64,000 nucleotides of DNA, from positions 19,246,073 to 19,310,072 of the forward strand of contig NC_063181.1 of assembly GCF_023159225.1 (NCBI RefSeq), in the 5' to 3' direction. Below, one piece after another: positions 13,589-24,600 of the stretch. Numbering within the stretch: position 1 is the stretch's first letter; every line of letters begins with the position of its first letter. A program made the translations under genes and the position numbers. The notes under the pieces are model-generated. The model ran no database searches. It was not told where the DNA came from and saw only the letters and a program-made list of their open reading frames with translations. This stretch comes from Perognathus longimembris pacificus (lineage: Eukaryota > Chordata > Mammalia > Rodentia > Heteromyidae).

Positions 13589-13627
<39 letters not shown>
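13589..13627. repeat. (AT)n microsatellite
   Basis: About 19 AT units growing out of the poly(A) tail of the SINE before it and lying inside its target duplication. Confidence 0.95.
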
Positions 13628-13628
<1 letters not shown>

Positions 13629-13811
13629 CTCATAACACAGCTTTGGTATTCCTGACTGGCTATTAACAGAACATTTGTTTTTTTAGATTCCCACTCACAT
13701 AGTGCATAGTGCAAGGTAATCTCTTTATCTCAAAAGTTTTCACTTAACCTTACTTGAAGTGTGCCTTTGATTATGCATGTGAAGTTTAGTGACTCTAGGA
13801 TATAGAACCTT

Positions 13812-14041
13812 TTTTCATTTTTGTCATGGGGCTTGGACTCTGGGCCTGGGCACTGACCCTGAGCTCTTCAGCTCAAGGCTAGCATTCTACCACTGAGCCA
13901 CAGCACACTTCCAGTTTTCTGGTGGTTAATTAGAGATAAGAGTCTCATGGACTTTGCAGCCTGGGCTGGATTTGATCCTCGGTCCTCAGATCTCAGCCTC
14001 CTGAGTAGTTAGAATTATAGGCTTGAGGACTTGCTTTCAGC
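13812..14041 (-). mobile_element. B1-ID composite SINE
   Basis: In the minus orientation: ID-like half (GGGGCTTGGACTCTGGGCCT, CTCAAGGCTAGCATTCTACC), then B1-like half (GATCTCAGCCTCCTGAGTAG). Short flanking similarity TAGAACCT on both sides. Confidence 0.85.
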
Positions 14042-14099
14042 TAGAACCTAAGTATTTTTGCCACAGTGGTCAATATTTAGCTTACCATAGAATTTTTCA

Positions 14100-14260
14100 A
14101 ACTTGGTACATGGACATTTTGGGCGGGATAATTCTCTGCTGTGGTAGCTAGTCCTGTGCACTGCAGGACATTTAGCAGCATAGCTACCTTCAACCAATTA
14201 TACATAAGTCAACAGCACTTTTGTGCCAAGTGAGATCAAGGGTCAGATGAGGAGCCAAAC
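14100..14260 (+). mobile_element. Ancient hAT-type (MER/Charlie-like) DNA transposon fragment
   Basis: TGGACATTTTGGGCGGGATA, the CTGTGGTAG, TCCTGTGCACTGCAGGACAT and TTAGCAGCATAGCTACC segments in this order match a mammalian MER-type hAT repeat that I remember but cannot name exactly. Family assignment needs a repeat search. Confidence 0.55.
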
Positions 14261-15454
14261 TGACCCCAAGCTGAAAGTTTGCAATCTAATTCTGATGTTT
14301 TCTTTTTTAAAAAATTGAATCATGTGACTCTCCTTCATGTAATTCTTTATTCATCCCTCATTATTCTCAAAATAATATCAACACCTCTTAGCATATCATA
14401 TTAATCATATTAATTATTCATAATTGTCTTGCCTAACTTGAATACACATGCCAGTGACTGCAATAGATGAAAAATGTAGCTCCAAGACATTAATAGAAAA
14501 TAACTCTCTTTTTTTCTTATATTTCAAAACACAAAGGAAATTAATCTTCCCATTCTTTTTCACGGAGATAAACCCTCAAAGAGAGATTATTTTGGTGCTT
14601 TTGTATGTAATTATTATTTAGTTATTATCTGTCCCAAAATTTATATTCATACTAGGAAGTTACTTTTCCTTGCTTAATAATTTGTTTAAACAAATCAGAG
14701 AAATATCAGTGTCATAAGAATTTGGGGACACAAAACTAGAATGAAAACAAGTCTCAGTTATAGATTCCACAGGACATTGGAAAGGCTGGGAGTCACAGAG
14801 CAGTCTCTTGTACCTAGAATGTCTGGCTGCTTCTTTTCCAATTTCAGTTTAATTTTGCAGGTTGAAACCTGTCATCTGGAGAATTCCAGCCTTCATTCAT
14901 AAACAAAGCACAAGGAATTTGCCAATTCCAACACTCAGAAAATATTCCCAATAAAAGTGTCAAATTGGTTTCTGATGCTGCGCATGTTAGTATCTTCTGG
15001 TAGTCTAATGTTAAGTGTCCCTTAATGTTTAGAATCTGGAGACTCTTTAGTTAATATTATAAAAAAAAAAAAAACCTGCATCCGATGTTCACTGATGATA
15101 GTTTCCTCCCTTCATATTTCTAATTAAGTGAGTTTAGAGAGAGTGTAGATGTTATCTTTTTACTTGTTAAATATATTCAATATTCAACATATATATGTAT
15201 ATATATAGAGACATTAAAGAAATTCCTCCCATGCTATTTGTTTTTCATTATTTTGGCTTTAAAAAAATCTCACAGCCTTTGTAAGGAGAAATGTATCAAC
15301 AACATTTCACATTCCAAAATATGTCAAAACAAACTATGCTGAAGGAAATTTTTAAATTGTCTTTAATTCCCAGCTGAGGCTGACTAAAAGCTCTACTTTT
15401 CCCCCCATCTAAATCACTGTTTGTAAGTTGTTACTAAAAGTATTTGGTTGTGAG

Positions 15455-15690
15455 CCAGTGTACCATAATTGATGTTGCTGAAAATATTTGGCTAAGACTA
15501 AAACTAGCTTGGTTGAATCCCAAGTCTGTATCTTTGAGTGAATGATTTTCCTTGGTGTGCCTCAGTTCCTTCATTTGTAAAATGAGACTGACAATGACTC
15601 AAATCTCAGAGGATTACTGTGAAGTATGAAAACAGAATATTTGCAGAACACTTTAAGCATTGTTTGGCACTTGTAAGCACTAAGAATCTA
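15455..15690 (+). mobile_element. MIR SINE
   Basis: Near full-length MIR order: a TTGAATCCCAAGTCTGTAT region, then GTGTGCCTCAGTTCCTTCAT, TTTGTAAAATGAGACTGA, GATTACTGTGAAG and a CATTGTTTGGCA end. Ancient mammalian repeat. Confidence 0.8.
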
Positions 15691-16560
15691 GGATCATTAT
15701 TAGTGGAAATAGAAATTTTGTACAAGTGCTATGAACTCAGCATTACACAGAAAACACTACCCAGCTACCATCAACAACTATCCCAAATGAAGAATAAAAA
15801 GAGATGAATCCAAACTTTATCTTTGCTTCCTCTCATAAACTGAATGGAGTTTTGGGCTTTACCTTAGTAGATACAGTAAATCTGAATTTCAGATTGATAA
15901 GCAAATTAATTGTAAATAAGTATTGCAAATTCATAATTGAAAATTTGATTATTTTCAGTTGTAGAATGTCTAAAAGAAAATCCTAGCGGCTATGAAAATA
16001 TAACAGTGAGCATGACACTTACATTCTTGTTACACTCATAAGCAGTATGAACACAAATAACTCTCACATAGGTTGCTTTGGTAGATTCTCAGAAGGACCA
16101 ACTACATAATACACAATATCAATTCTGTCCGTATCTAGAAAGTTTCTGAAGATCTTAAAAGTTGGAAGAATTTTAGTATATAGAAAAATATCTTAAATGA
16201 TTTTGTGTTGATATAATAAATGGCTTGAGGCTGGTTGTTTTAATTTTAGCTGGTTGCTCTGGTGGGTTTATCAGAAGGCCACACCCATGAGGGTCTCATT
16301 CTGTGCCATAACATGACCAATATTATCACTTGGCTTGATGGCAAACTGTCATATTGAAAAATGGCAATTGTGTGATAAAAGACGTTCAGAGAAGATTCCA
16401 GGTCCACTTGGGAAAAGCAGTTCTCTGTCAACTGCTACATCATGAGAAAAGTGACACAGTTCTATAGAAACACCTTTTAGAAGAGAACTGAGGCCTCAAG
16501 CTGCTGTCTAAGAAACATCTCAGAACTGATCCTTATGAAGAGTGAAGGTAAATCCTACTT

Positions 16561-17108
16561 TGAGGCAGCAGTGACTCCATTTTGAAACCGTAGCCATCTT
16601 GTTGTTTATGTTGAATTGTAAGAACTTGACTTGCTTGTGCTGAAACTGCTGAGCTGTAAATTTCTTAAAGCTATCTTAAAGCCAGTCAGGCCCCACTCTG
16701 TGCCTGTAACCTTGGGCCTGCATAAGCTCTGAGAAATGGCCATGCTAGCCAAAGATAAACAGGCACTGTGAGCCCACCCTGGCCGCCAAAATTTTCCATC
16801 TAGCAGGACAGGTTGTCAGAACCCAGACAGCCCAGAGGCTGTTTTGATAATCTCTGTCTACCCTGGCATGTTCCCCCTAGCCTAGAGCCAATCAGATCTG
16901 TAAACACCTGCTTACTGTAACTTTGTGGTTTTTGCCTTCATAAACCCTGTAAGATTTCAGCTCTGGGTCCTCCTGCCTATCTCCGCTGCGTTGGTGAATG
17001 GGGCGAGACCCAAGCTGCAGCTTGCCTGAATAAAGCCTTGCTTTTGCATTTCGGAATGTCTGGCTCTCAGTGGTCTTCTTGGAGGTGGTCTCTGACATGG
17101 GCATAACA
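16561..17108 (+). mobile_element. Solo LTR, gammaretrovirus-like (ERV1/class I)
   Basis: About 550 bp with LTR layout: U3 starting TGAGGCAGCAGTGACTCC, CCAAT box in GAGCCAATCAG (about 16886), TATA-like CATAAACC (16940), R starting near CTCTGGGTCC, and AATAAAGCCTTGC poly(A) signal (about 17029). The 3' edge is uncertain (TGGGCATAACA). There is no internal viral sequence and no clear target duplication. It lies in NEIL3 orientation, about 1.4 kb from the ATG. Confidence 0.8.
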
Positions 17109-18198
17109 CTCATAACCACAGTCAACTCTTTAGATCTGCCTCTGGCCATACATCTACACTGTAACCTTTGGAGATACTACACACCTAGACTACTGCCAAA
17201 TTCTGACTGACAAACTATGAAAAGTTATAACAAATGAGGTAACTGGATAAACAACAATAAAATAATGCAAAAGTAAGAACAAAAAAGGCTCACAGGGCAG
17301 TGCCCTCTTTCACAGGGCAGTGATTTATTACTGAATTTGAGTCAGAAGGATGATTCTTTCCTGATTAGCTTACAGCATGACTTTGAAAAGTAAGCAAAAA
17401 CTGAAAGGAGTAAATACAAAGTCTTCTGAACTTGATCTAGCTGTTTGGCCACTACTCTTCTAGAACAAGATTTAAATAAATAATTGTTGAATCACTCGTG
17501 AATCACACACATTCTTCTGATTTACACACATACACACACAAATATACACATATTCTGGCTTAACAGTGCTATGATTTGTAAAATCAGTCACCAATTGACA
17601 TTGTTTTAATGTGCAGTTTTTCAAATCAAACTGTATGGAGTCATTATCATATATTTATATGTATATGTGTCTTTTGTTAGGATTACAAATAACCTTGAAA
17701 AGCTACATGGTGTCTTGCAGTTCAATGTACATACAGCTGTACTTTTTACAAAGCTATTTCAAACATCACTCACCTCTGGAACATGCTATGACAAAAAGGT
17801 GGATGTATGGGTCTGCCTAGAGTTCATTTAGCTGTTTGAAAACGAGGAGGTATTTGAGTCACTAATGTTTATTTTGCATAGAAAACCATTTTATCTCATA
17901 CACTACACCTAAAGGAGAAAAACAAGCAAACCTACTCTATGGAAGCTTAACTCAGCCTCTCTTCCCATTTACCTTTGAATAGGGTATAGGAACCCACAGC
18001 CTCTGTTACAGTAAGGACTAAGAAAATCAAATCCGAAAATGTGCAAGGACTGAGGAGCCTGAATGCAAAGGTAAAGCATTAAGGCAAAGGACTTATGTTT
18101 CGAGGCTCTAGAGTTCCTCTGCTCTTAGAGTTGAGCATGGTTTACCTGACTCCACTGACTCAGCGCTGGCTTCACCCCAAGGACGGCACATTAGCTGC

Positions 18199-18210
18199 TG
18201 CGCATGCGCC
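18199..18210. promoter_or_regulatory. NRF1 binding site (TGCGCATGCGCC)
   Basis: The sequence TGCGCATGCGCC matches the NRF1 consensus palindrome YGCGCAYGCGCR in 11 of 12 positions, with the GCGCATGCGC core perfect. It lies 279 bp upstream of the NEIL3 ATG, at the edge of the GC-rich island, a usual place for NRF1 in TATA-less CpG promoters. Confidence 0.65.
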
Positions 18211-18376
18211 ACTTGGGAAGCCTAAGCCCGCTAAAAGCACGGGGCTGAAAGCCAGACCTGGGCGGGGCTGTAGGTGTGGCCATGGGTGGTTGGGGCGGGA
18301 CCTGGGAGGGTTTGGGCGGTGTCCGGAACGTCCGATGATGGGAGTGGGCGGGGCTGGTGAGCGACTGGGAGGGGCC

Positions 18377-18397
18377 TTGGCGCGCGGGAGATTTGAA
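18377..18397 (+). promoter_or_regulatory. E2F-like plus CDE/CHR-like cell-cycle element
   Basis: TTGGCGCG (18377-18384) resembles an E2F site. CGCGG (18383-18387), a 4-nt spacer and TTTGAA (18392-18397) reproduce the geometry of the CDE-CHR tandem bound by DREAM/MuvB complexes in late cell-cycle genes such as CDC25C. The CDE half is one base from the usual GGCGG, while the CHR half is exact. The spacing match plus the promoter position make it credible; binding itself is inferred. Confidence 0.5.
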
Positions 18398-18488
18398 CTT
18401 CCTTTCCGTGGGGGCGGGAAGGTTAAACTGCACCACAGTTTCCTTGTCTTGTCTGTAACCGAGAGCCCCCTGGGTGGACTTTGTAGAG

Positions 18489-18644
18489 ATGGTGGAAGGA
18501 CCGGGCTGTACCTTGAATGGAGAGAAAATTCGGGCGCGAGTCGTCCCGGGCCAGGCGGTAACTGGCGTGCGAGGAAGTGCTCTGCAGAGCCTGCCAGGGC
18601 CGGGGTTGCCCCAGCCCGACTCAATGGCTGATGCCCCTTTCCAG
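18489..18644 (+). CDS. NEIL3: NEIL3 exon 1 (codons 1-52)
   Basis: Encodes the start of the glycosylase domain: Met, catalytic Val2 and Glu3, then [19 protein letters not shown]. The donor is CCAG|GTGAGT. Codons 33-52 ([10 protein letters not shown]...ADAPFQ) differ from the human protein but resemble the mouse one as I remember it, so this is a fast-evolving stretch and not a frameshift. An in-frame GTG lies 15 bp upstream; I chose the ATG because it gives the conserved MVEGPG start. Confidence 0.95.
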
Positions 18645-21600
18645 GTGAGTTACTCCAGTCACAGGCCTGGGAGTCTGCCAGGAGAAAATGATACAAATAC
18701 CCTGTATTCCAGGATCCATGGTGCCATATCTTTGCTTTGGTGCAAGCTTGCTAGGGCTTCTAGCCTAAATTTTATCTTTATGGAAGGGAGGAGGGGATTC
18801 TAGGCAGAAGATAGGCCTGGCTGTTAATGCCTGGGCACATCCTAAGACGAGAATTGACTGAATGCGTTTTATCACAGGTCAGCTTGCTTAACGTCTTAAT
18901 TAGACAGCAAAATATGTTTTTCTTATGTCTAACAGCTCTATTTTCTCCACTGCTAATATTATCAGATCTCTGCAACCTCTGACTTCTTTCATCATGACTT
19001 TAAGATGTTAAGCTTTTAACATGAAATTCTAGCTTCTTGCTTGCCTAAAGTTCTGCAGTTGATAAGTATATGACAAGTAATATGTAGTTCGAAAATTGCA
19101 CATGGAAAACTTAGCACTAACTTTCCTCTGAACTTAATATTGCCATCTAATGAAGGGTCAGTGAAACTCAGTTTTAGTTCCTTTAAGTGCATGTATTTCT
19201 TTTTAAAGTAAATTGTAGCACAGCTTCTTGCCACTCAGGCATTACTTGCAGATGGTGTTGGTATTCATTTGATAAGAACTTAGAACTTGTACTAAAAATA
19301 TTCTGATTAAGCCATCAAGCTTTTAAAGGCCTTTAGAGGGTCAGATGATTGTATTTCAGGAATACATTCAATATTATGGTATACTTCAATTTCTCCTGCA
19401 AAGCTCATTGCTTTTGGTCCTGTAAAGAAAAATTGGCATATGCTTTCAACTTGCAATAAGTGAGCTTTAACTCTGAGAAAATGTATTTTCAAACTTGGAG
19501 AAAAAAAATAACTTTGCATCTCCTTCCGATTGCCCTTTTATCTTATTTTTATTTTTTTGACATCTTCATATATGCGCTTTGTATTATTGGTTTAATTATT
19601 GTATTTCCTAAAATTGTTCCAGGGTAGTATTGAGGTATACTCGAATGGTTTCTTAAGAACTTTAACGTTTATGAAAATCACTCAACAAAGTACTGAATAC
19701 TATCAAGGCACCTGGGTAGTGAAAACAAATGTTTCCTTGTGGAGTTCAGTACTTCAAGAATGTGAAATACTGAAAAGAAAAACCAACACAAAAACACTGT
19801 GGAAAGAGAAAGAGGGAAAAAGTGTTAAGGAAAGGTGATTGGATACAAAATAGGTGAGTAAGGACCTAAGACCTAGAACTCCTGAGAGCAGATTAGGGAC
19901 TTTGTATTTATCCTAGCAGTTTGAGAGTCATTCCAGTGTGATAAGATTCATTCACACTTTGCAAAGATTCCTTTACCTTGAAAAGAAGGACTGGAGGGAA
20001 GCCAGAGGTTGGTACTGCTCTCTAAGGAGACAACTGCCATGATTGAGGTGAGGAGCTGGGACTCAGGTGCTGGTAGTGAAGATGAGGAGGGGGAAGAGAA
20101 ATCCTGTATCACAAGTGGACCTTATAGGACTTAACAATGGCTTTGTTACAAATATCTCTGTAGATCTCATAATTTATGTCCTTCAACAATAATATTATAT
20201 GTTAGGCTTTATGTGTGTGGGGATATAAAGACGAGTAAGATAAAGTCCCTGATTTAAGAATCCAGGCTAATGGGATCAGGAAAATGTGGTACATATACAC
20301 AATGGAATTTTATGCCTCTATCAGAAAGAATGACATTGCCCCATTTGTAAGGAAATGGAAGGACTTGAAAAAAGTTATACTAAGTGAAGTGAGCCAGACC
20401 CAAAGAAACATGGACTCTATGGTCTCCCTTATAGGCAATAATTAGCACAGGTTTAGGCAAGTCACAGCAGAGGATCACAGGAGCCCAATAGCTATACCCT
20501 TATGAACACATAAGATGATGCTAAGTGAAATGAACTACATGTTATGGAAATGATTGTTATATCACAGTTGTAACTACTTTCAACGTGCCATATATAACTG
20601 TAGCCTCTATTATTGATGATCTTCTTGTATCACCTTCCTGTGGTTGTACCTACACTTTCTTTGTATCTTATCTGAGTATATTGGAAACCAGGTATGCTGG
20701 TATTAGAACTAGGAAATTGGAAGCGAATACCAATATCGAGAGACACAGGGTAAAAAAAAAGACAAACAACTACAAAAACAATACTTGCAAAACTGTTTGG
20801 TGTAAATGAACTGAACAACTCATGGGGGGGAGGGAAAAGGGGAGGGGGGAGGGGGGAAATGAGGGAGGAGGTAACAAACAGTACAAGAAATGTATCCAAT
20901 GCCTAATATATGAAACTGTAACCTCTCTGTAATTCAGTATGATAATAAAAACTATATTAAAAAAAAAGAATCCAGGCTAATGTTTTAATGGTCACTTTGT
21001 TGGTATTTAGATAAACATAGTATGAACATTTTCTTTGTGTGACTGTGTGCAGGATTGAACTCAGGCCTGAATGCTTGGCTTTTTCTGGTCATGGCAAGGC
21101 TCTTTGCGCTTGAATGATGCATCCACTTCTAGCTTTTTGCTAGTGGTTGAAAATTAGAGTGTCTGATTATTGTGTTCCAAAGGCCAGTTTAGCCTTTGGG
21201 TATGGAAGACTATAGGTGTGAGTTGCTGGCACTAGGTTTGATCATTTCTTTTTCAGTTTGTTGTGATTAGCTCTGGTCTCCAAGCATGAAGTATTTAGTC
21301 ATGAGAAAGAGTTGTTATATAGAATAAAGGAGTAGCTTAGATGGTGCTACAGAAAAGGAATGTGTGGTTCAAAGTGAGTTTAAACCGATAGCTCAAGATC
21401 ACATGAGTAATAAAGAATTAAGTTAGGATTTGACCTTTGGTCACATTCCAAAGCCTATGCTCCAAGCTACATACCAATGAACCATGACTTCCACTATAGC
21501 TCTTCTTCATAATATAGGGCAGTTGCTAGCACATTATATAGGAACACCATAGTGCTCTCTACCTGCTCTGTATGTGATCATTAACTAGAGAAATACAACC

Positions 21601-24600
21601 TTGGATTTGGCTGTGTCTGCCATTGTTTTGAAATTTGGTTTACTGTAGTTGTTTCTCTACAGTGATCGGTTCTGTGTCTCTTTCCAAAGCAGAGCCTGAC
21701 TACCTAATATAAATGTTTCCTTACTGTTAGCATCCCTTTGCAACAGTACTCAATGAACTACATTTCGCCAATAAATAACCCTACTTTTCAAACAATTATG
21801 TTTGATACCTTAATAGAATGATTAATTAAAAACTAGAATAGGTCTTTGTTATTAGGATGATGAATTCTGCTTCTGTGGACACTGTGTCTTTTTTGTCGCT
21901 TGTTAGTAACTAAACATTTTGTGATTGCCTCGCTTTCTGGGGCCTTTTTATCTAAATACTATTTGTAACCCTTGTAAATATTAAGTCTTTTGCATTTGAG
22001 AGAGATGTTGGATCCACAGTAAATTCTATTAACGCATGGTAGGTTTCACCAACTTCTACAAAAATCATTATTGTAACATATGATCCCATATCCCAAAGTG
22101 CAGCTACTTAAATGTTTCCGTCACTGGATTAAAATTATTCATTTTGTCAAGATAGTGTTTAAAAGTAATATTGTAGTAGTATACTACGTTCTTTGTAGTG
22201 CAACAACATGAAAAAATATCCAAAAGAGAGTGAAAGAAATGTTAATCGGGCACTTAATAAAGATTTAATCCTCAAATAGTCATTGTTCCAAAAACCAAAG
22301 TATCATTACCTTAGAGACTACTGCAATTGTGAACCAGCTTTGGTTTATCAAGTAGAATTCCTTTTGTGTTCCAGTCAGTTTCAGGTTTATAGGAAACATA
22401 CCTTAATGCATCCCTCCGTGTGTCAACTGATCCTTATTTTGAAGAAGAAAGCCTAGCCACAGAAAATCCTAGCATCTGTCAGTCATGTATGCAGCATATT
22501 TTTTTTGTCTGAGTTTTGATCTACTGTCTTGTCAGCATAAAATTATACAATCGGGTAAGCTCATTGCATAAAATTCTGCTGGAGCTTGTGGAACCTTATG
22601 GTAAGAAACAATATTAGAATGTAAATGAACATGTCTGGCTAATGAGCTTTGAAGAGTCAGTCCTCCGATTTTAATTGTTGGGTGGATACAATATTTTAGT
22701 GAAATCAGTGTGTAATCTGCATATGTTTTCAATCTCCTTTCATAAACAGGATATGAAACAGTTTATTTATAAGCATTCATCTCATTTTGAACATGATCTC
22801 CTAGTTATTCCTTTGACTCCTTAAGATTTGATGTGTGTATTTGAAATGATAGCTACTTCCATTCTCTTTACTTATGTTAGTGTCATGAACATACAAAGCA
22901 TGTAGTAAAAGTATATTGGATATAGGAAAGCAAAGTTTTGAGTAGAGCATTATGATTAAGGATTTAAAATAAATTCCATTTGGAATCTTTCATCATGAGC
23001 ATATGTATATTTGGTTGGGCATGACATTTAGAAATGCCTACTGCATAGAAGTAATGAAGCCACTTACAATGAGCTTTCCTTTTATCTTCCTCTTGCTCAA
23101 ATTAAAAAAAAATCTGTTTATTGGCATTATTTGAAAGAATGTGCTAATCTACAAAGATTAGTTTCAGAGAAGTTTTCTAAATATTATGTAGGACATGCAC
23201 GATTAGAGATTCTTCTGAGGATATTGATAGTAATTTCTCCGTAGTGATCCATGATCATCCTGTTACCAACACCCAGCATTATATGGAATCAAGAAACAAA
23301 AGGTATCAAGTAAGAAAAGTATTAAATTACTGGTCCATAGAATGAACTAAGGAAAGTGATTTTTCATTTATTTATTCTAGATTCATTTATCTATACAGAA
23401 CATAGAGTCATCTTGATTTAGAACTCCCATTCCTTTGTTACTCATCCTCTAGAGATGCTTATACTTACAACATAGTTTATTTGATTAAGTCAGTGGACTT
23501 ATAAAACCCTTAGCATTGTGTGTAGCAGGATAAACCTCCCTGTGATTGCTACTTCTTTTCTTTCTAGATCAGAGCTTTCTCACCAGACCCATTTAACTCA
23601 AGAGCATTTGATTCCCTTATGAAGGGTGTGTAATCATTTTCTGCCCTCCAGTAAAGCACCAAGTATTTAGTCTCTGGATAAGCGCTCAAAGTTTCTGCTC
23701 TTAAAACTTTGTTGTACATGCTTTTTTTTTTTGAAATGAAGTTATTTGATACTTTTGATTGAAAGACTTCTAATTTAAAAATTTCTTTTCTATGAGGGGG
23801 AAAGAGCAAGAGAGCAGAAAGGAGGATAAAATATGAAAGTAAATATGGTATTTTCTCTATGTGACAAACACTATGTAACTGCCCTAAAGTCAAAACATTT
23901 ATCTATGGAAAAAGTCTTATTCTGTTCTGAAAAGTTCATCTTCCTAGTTCACCCGTGGACAGGCAGGATAAATGATAATAAGTGCAATAAATCATGTGCT
24001 GTCTCTGAAAAATATATGTTGTTTTGAAGATTTCATATTATTAAGCCACTTGAAAATGGAAGGTGAACCCTACTCAATCATACTTAAAATTGTGGAAAAG
24101 ATTTTCATCTCTATTTCAGAGGAAGGAAAAAAGGTTGAAATGCTCAAATGATACAGTAACAGAATTATTAGGGTCAACATGAGAAAGTCAAGTATACATT
24201 GGGCAACTGTGTATAGTTATAGCAAAGATAATAGGCTTGTGAAAATTAGTATTTGAATTTGTCTGAGCCACAGAAGCTTATGGGAAGAGGTGATAACCCT
24301 AGATTCTGCAGCAGGATGAGTGAATATCTAGGTTTATTCCAAGAGCTTTGCCCAGTGTGTTTGTCGTAGTTTGGAAAATAAATGGAACAAACCATCACTG
24401 GTATACCAGAATTAAATTTAAAAATTATTTTTTTTAAACTGGAAAGTAGATTCAGGGAGTTTTGGTAGTCATCAGTTGAAATTTTCATTTGCTCACAGTA
24501 TTTATGAGGAGCTAATTATTTTGGAAAAGATAATGCCCTAAAAATCAGCTGATTTGAATGAAGCTCCTACATTATAGAAAACTAAATGCTCTGTATGTAT

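Larger units (their letters stand above)
1..18170. other. Intergenic region upstream of NEIL3
   Basis: No gene recognised. Transposon relics listed separately cover part of it. In the remaining stretches (about 2350-3080, 3160-4500, 4650-5640, 7050-7300, 7720-8730, 9010-9370, 9606-10390, 10500-13370, 14270-15450, 15700-16560 and 17110-18170) I see only AT-rich unique-looking DNA without splice-bounded coding sequence. Short ORFs there show no recognisable domain. Confidence 0.7.
18190..18488 (+). promoter_or_regulatory. NEIL3: NEIL3 GC-rich promoter / 5' leader
   Basis: A CpG-containing island in AT-rich surroundings, ending at the NEIL3 ATG. It contains an NRF1 palindrome at 18199-18210, GC boxes (GGGCGG-type) at about 18260, 18292, 18315, 18346 and 18411, an E2F-like TTGGCGCG at 18377-18384, and a TTTGAA CHR-like element at 18392-18397. 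No TATA box is evident. The transcription start cannot be fixed from sequence; I infer it lies between about 18400 and 18480. The ATG context (purine at -3, G at +4) is good. Confidence 0.75.

Noticed and set aside
18095..18631. 178-aa plus-strand ORF over the NEIL3 promoter, and a 174-aa minus-strand ORF (18172-18696)
   Set aside because: Both are long only because GC-rich DNA has few stop codons. They overlap NEIL3 exon 1 in the wrong frames and have proline/arginine/glycine-rich composition without any domain.
18585..18644. Apparent frameshift in NEIL3 exon 1 relative to human
   Set aside because: An extra C seems to shift the frame against the human sequence, but exon 1 still has exactly 52 codons in phase with exon 2, and the peptide resembles the mouse version. 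Divergence is a better explanation than inactivation.
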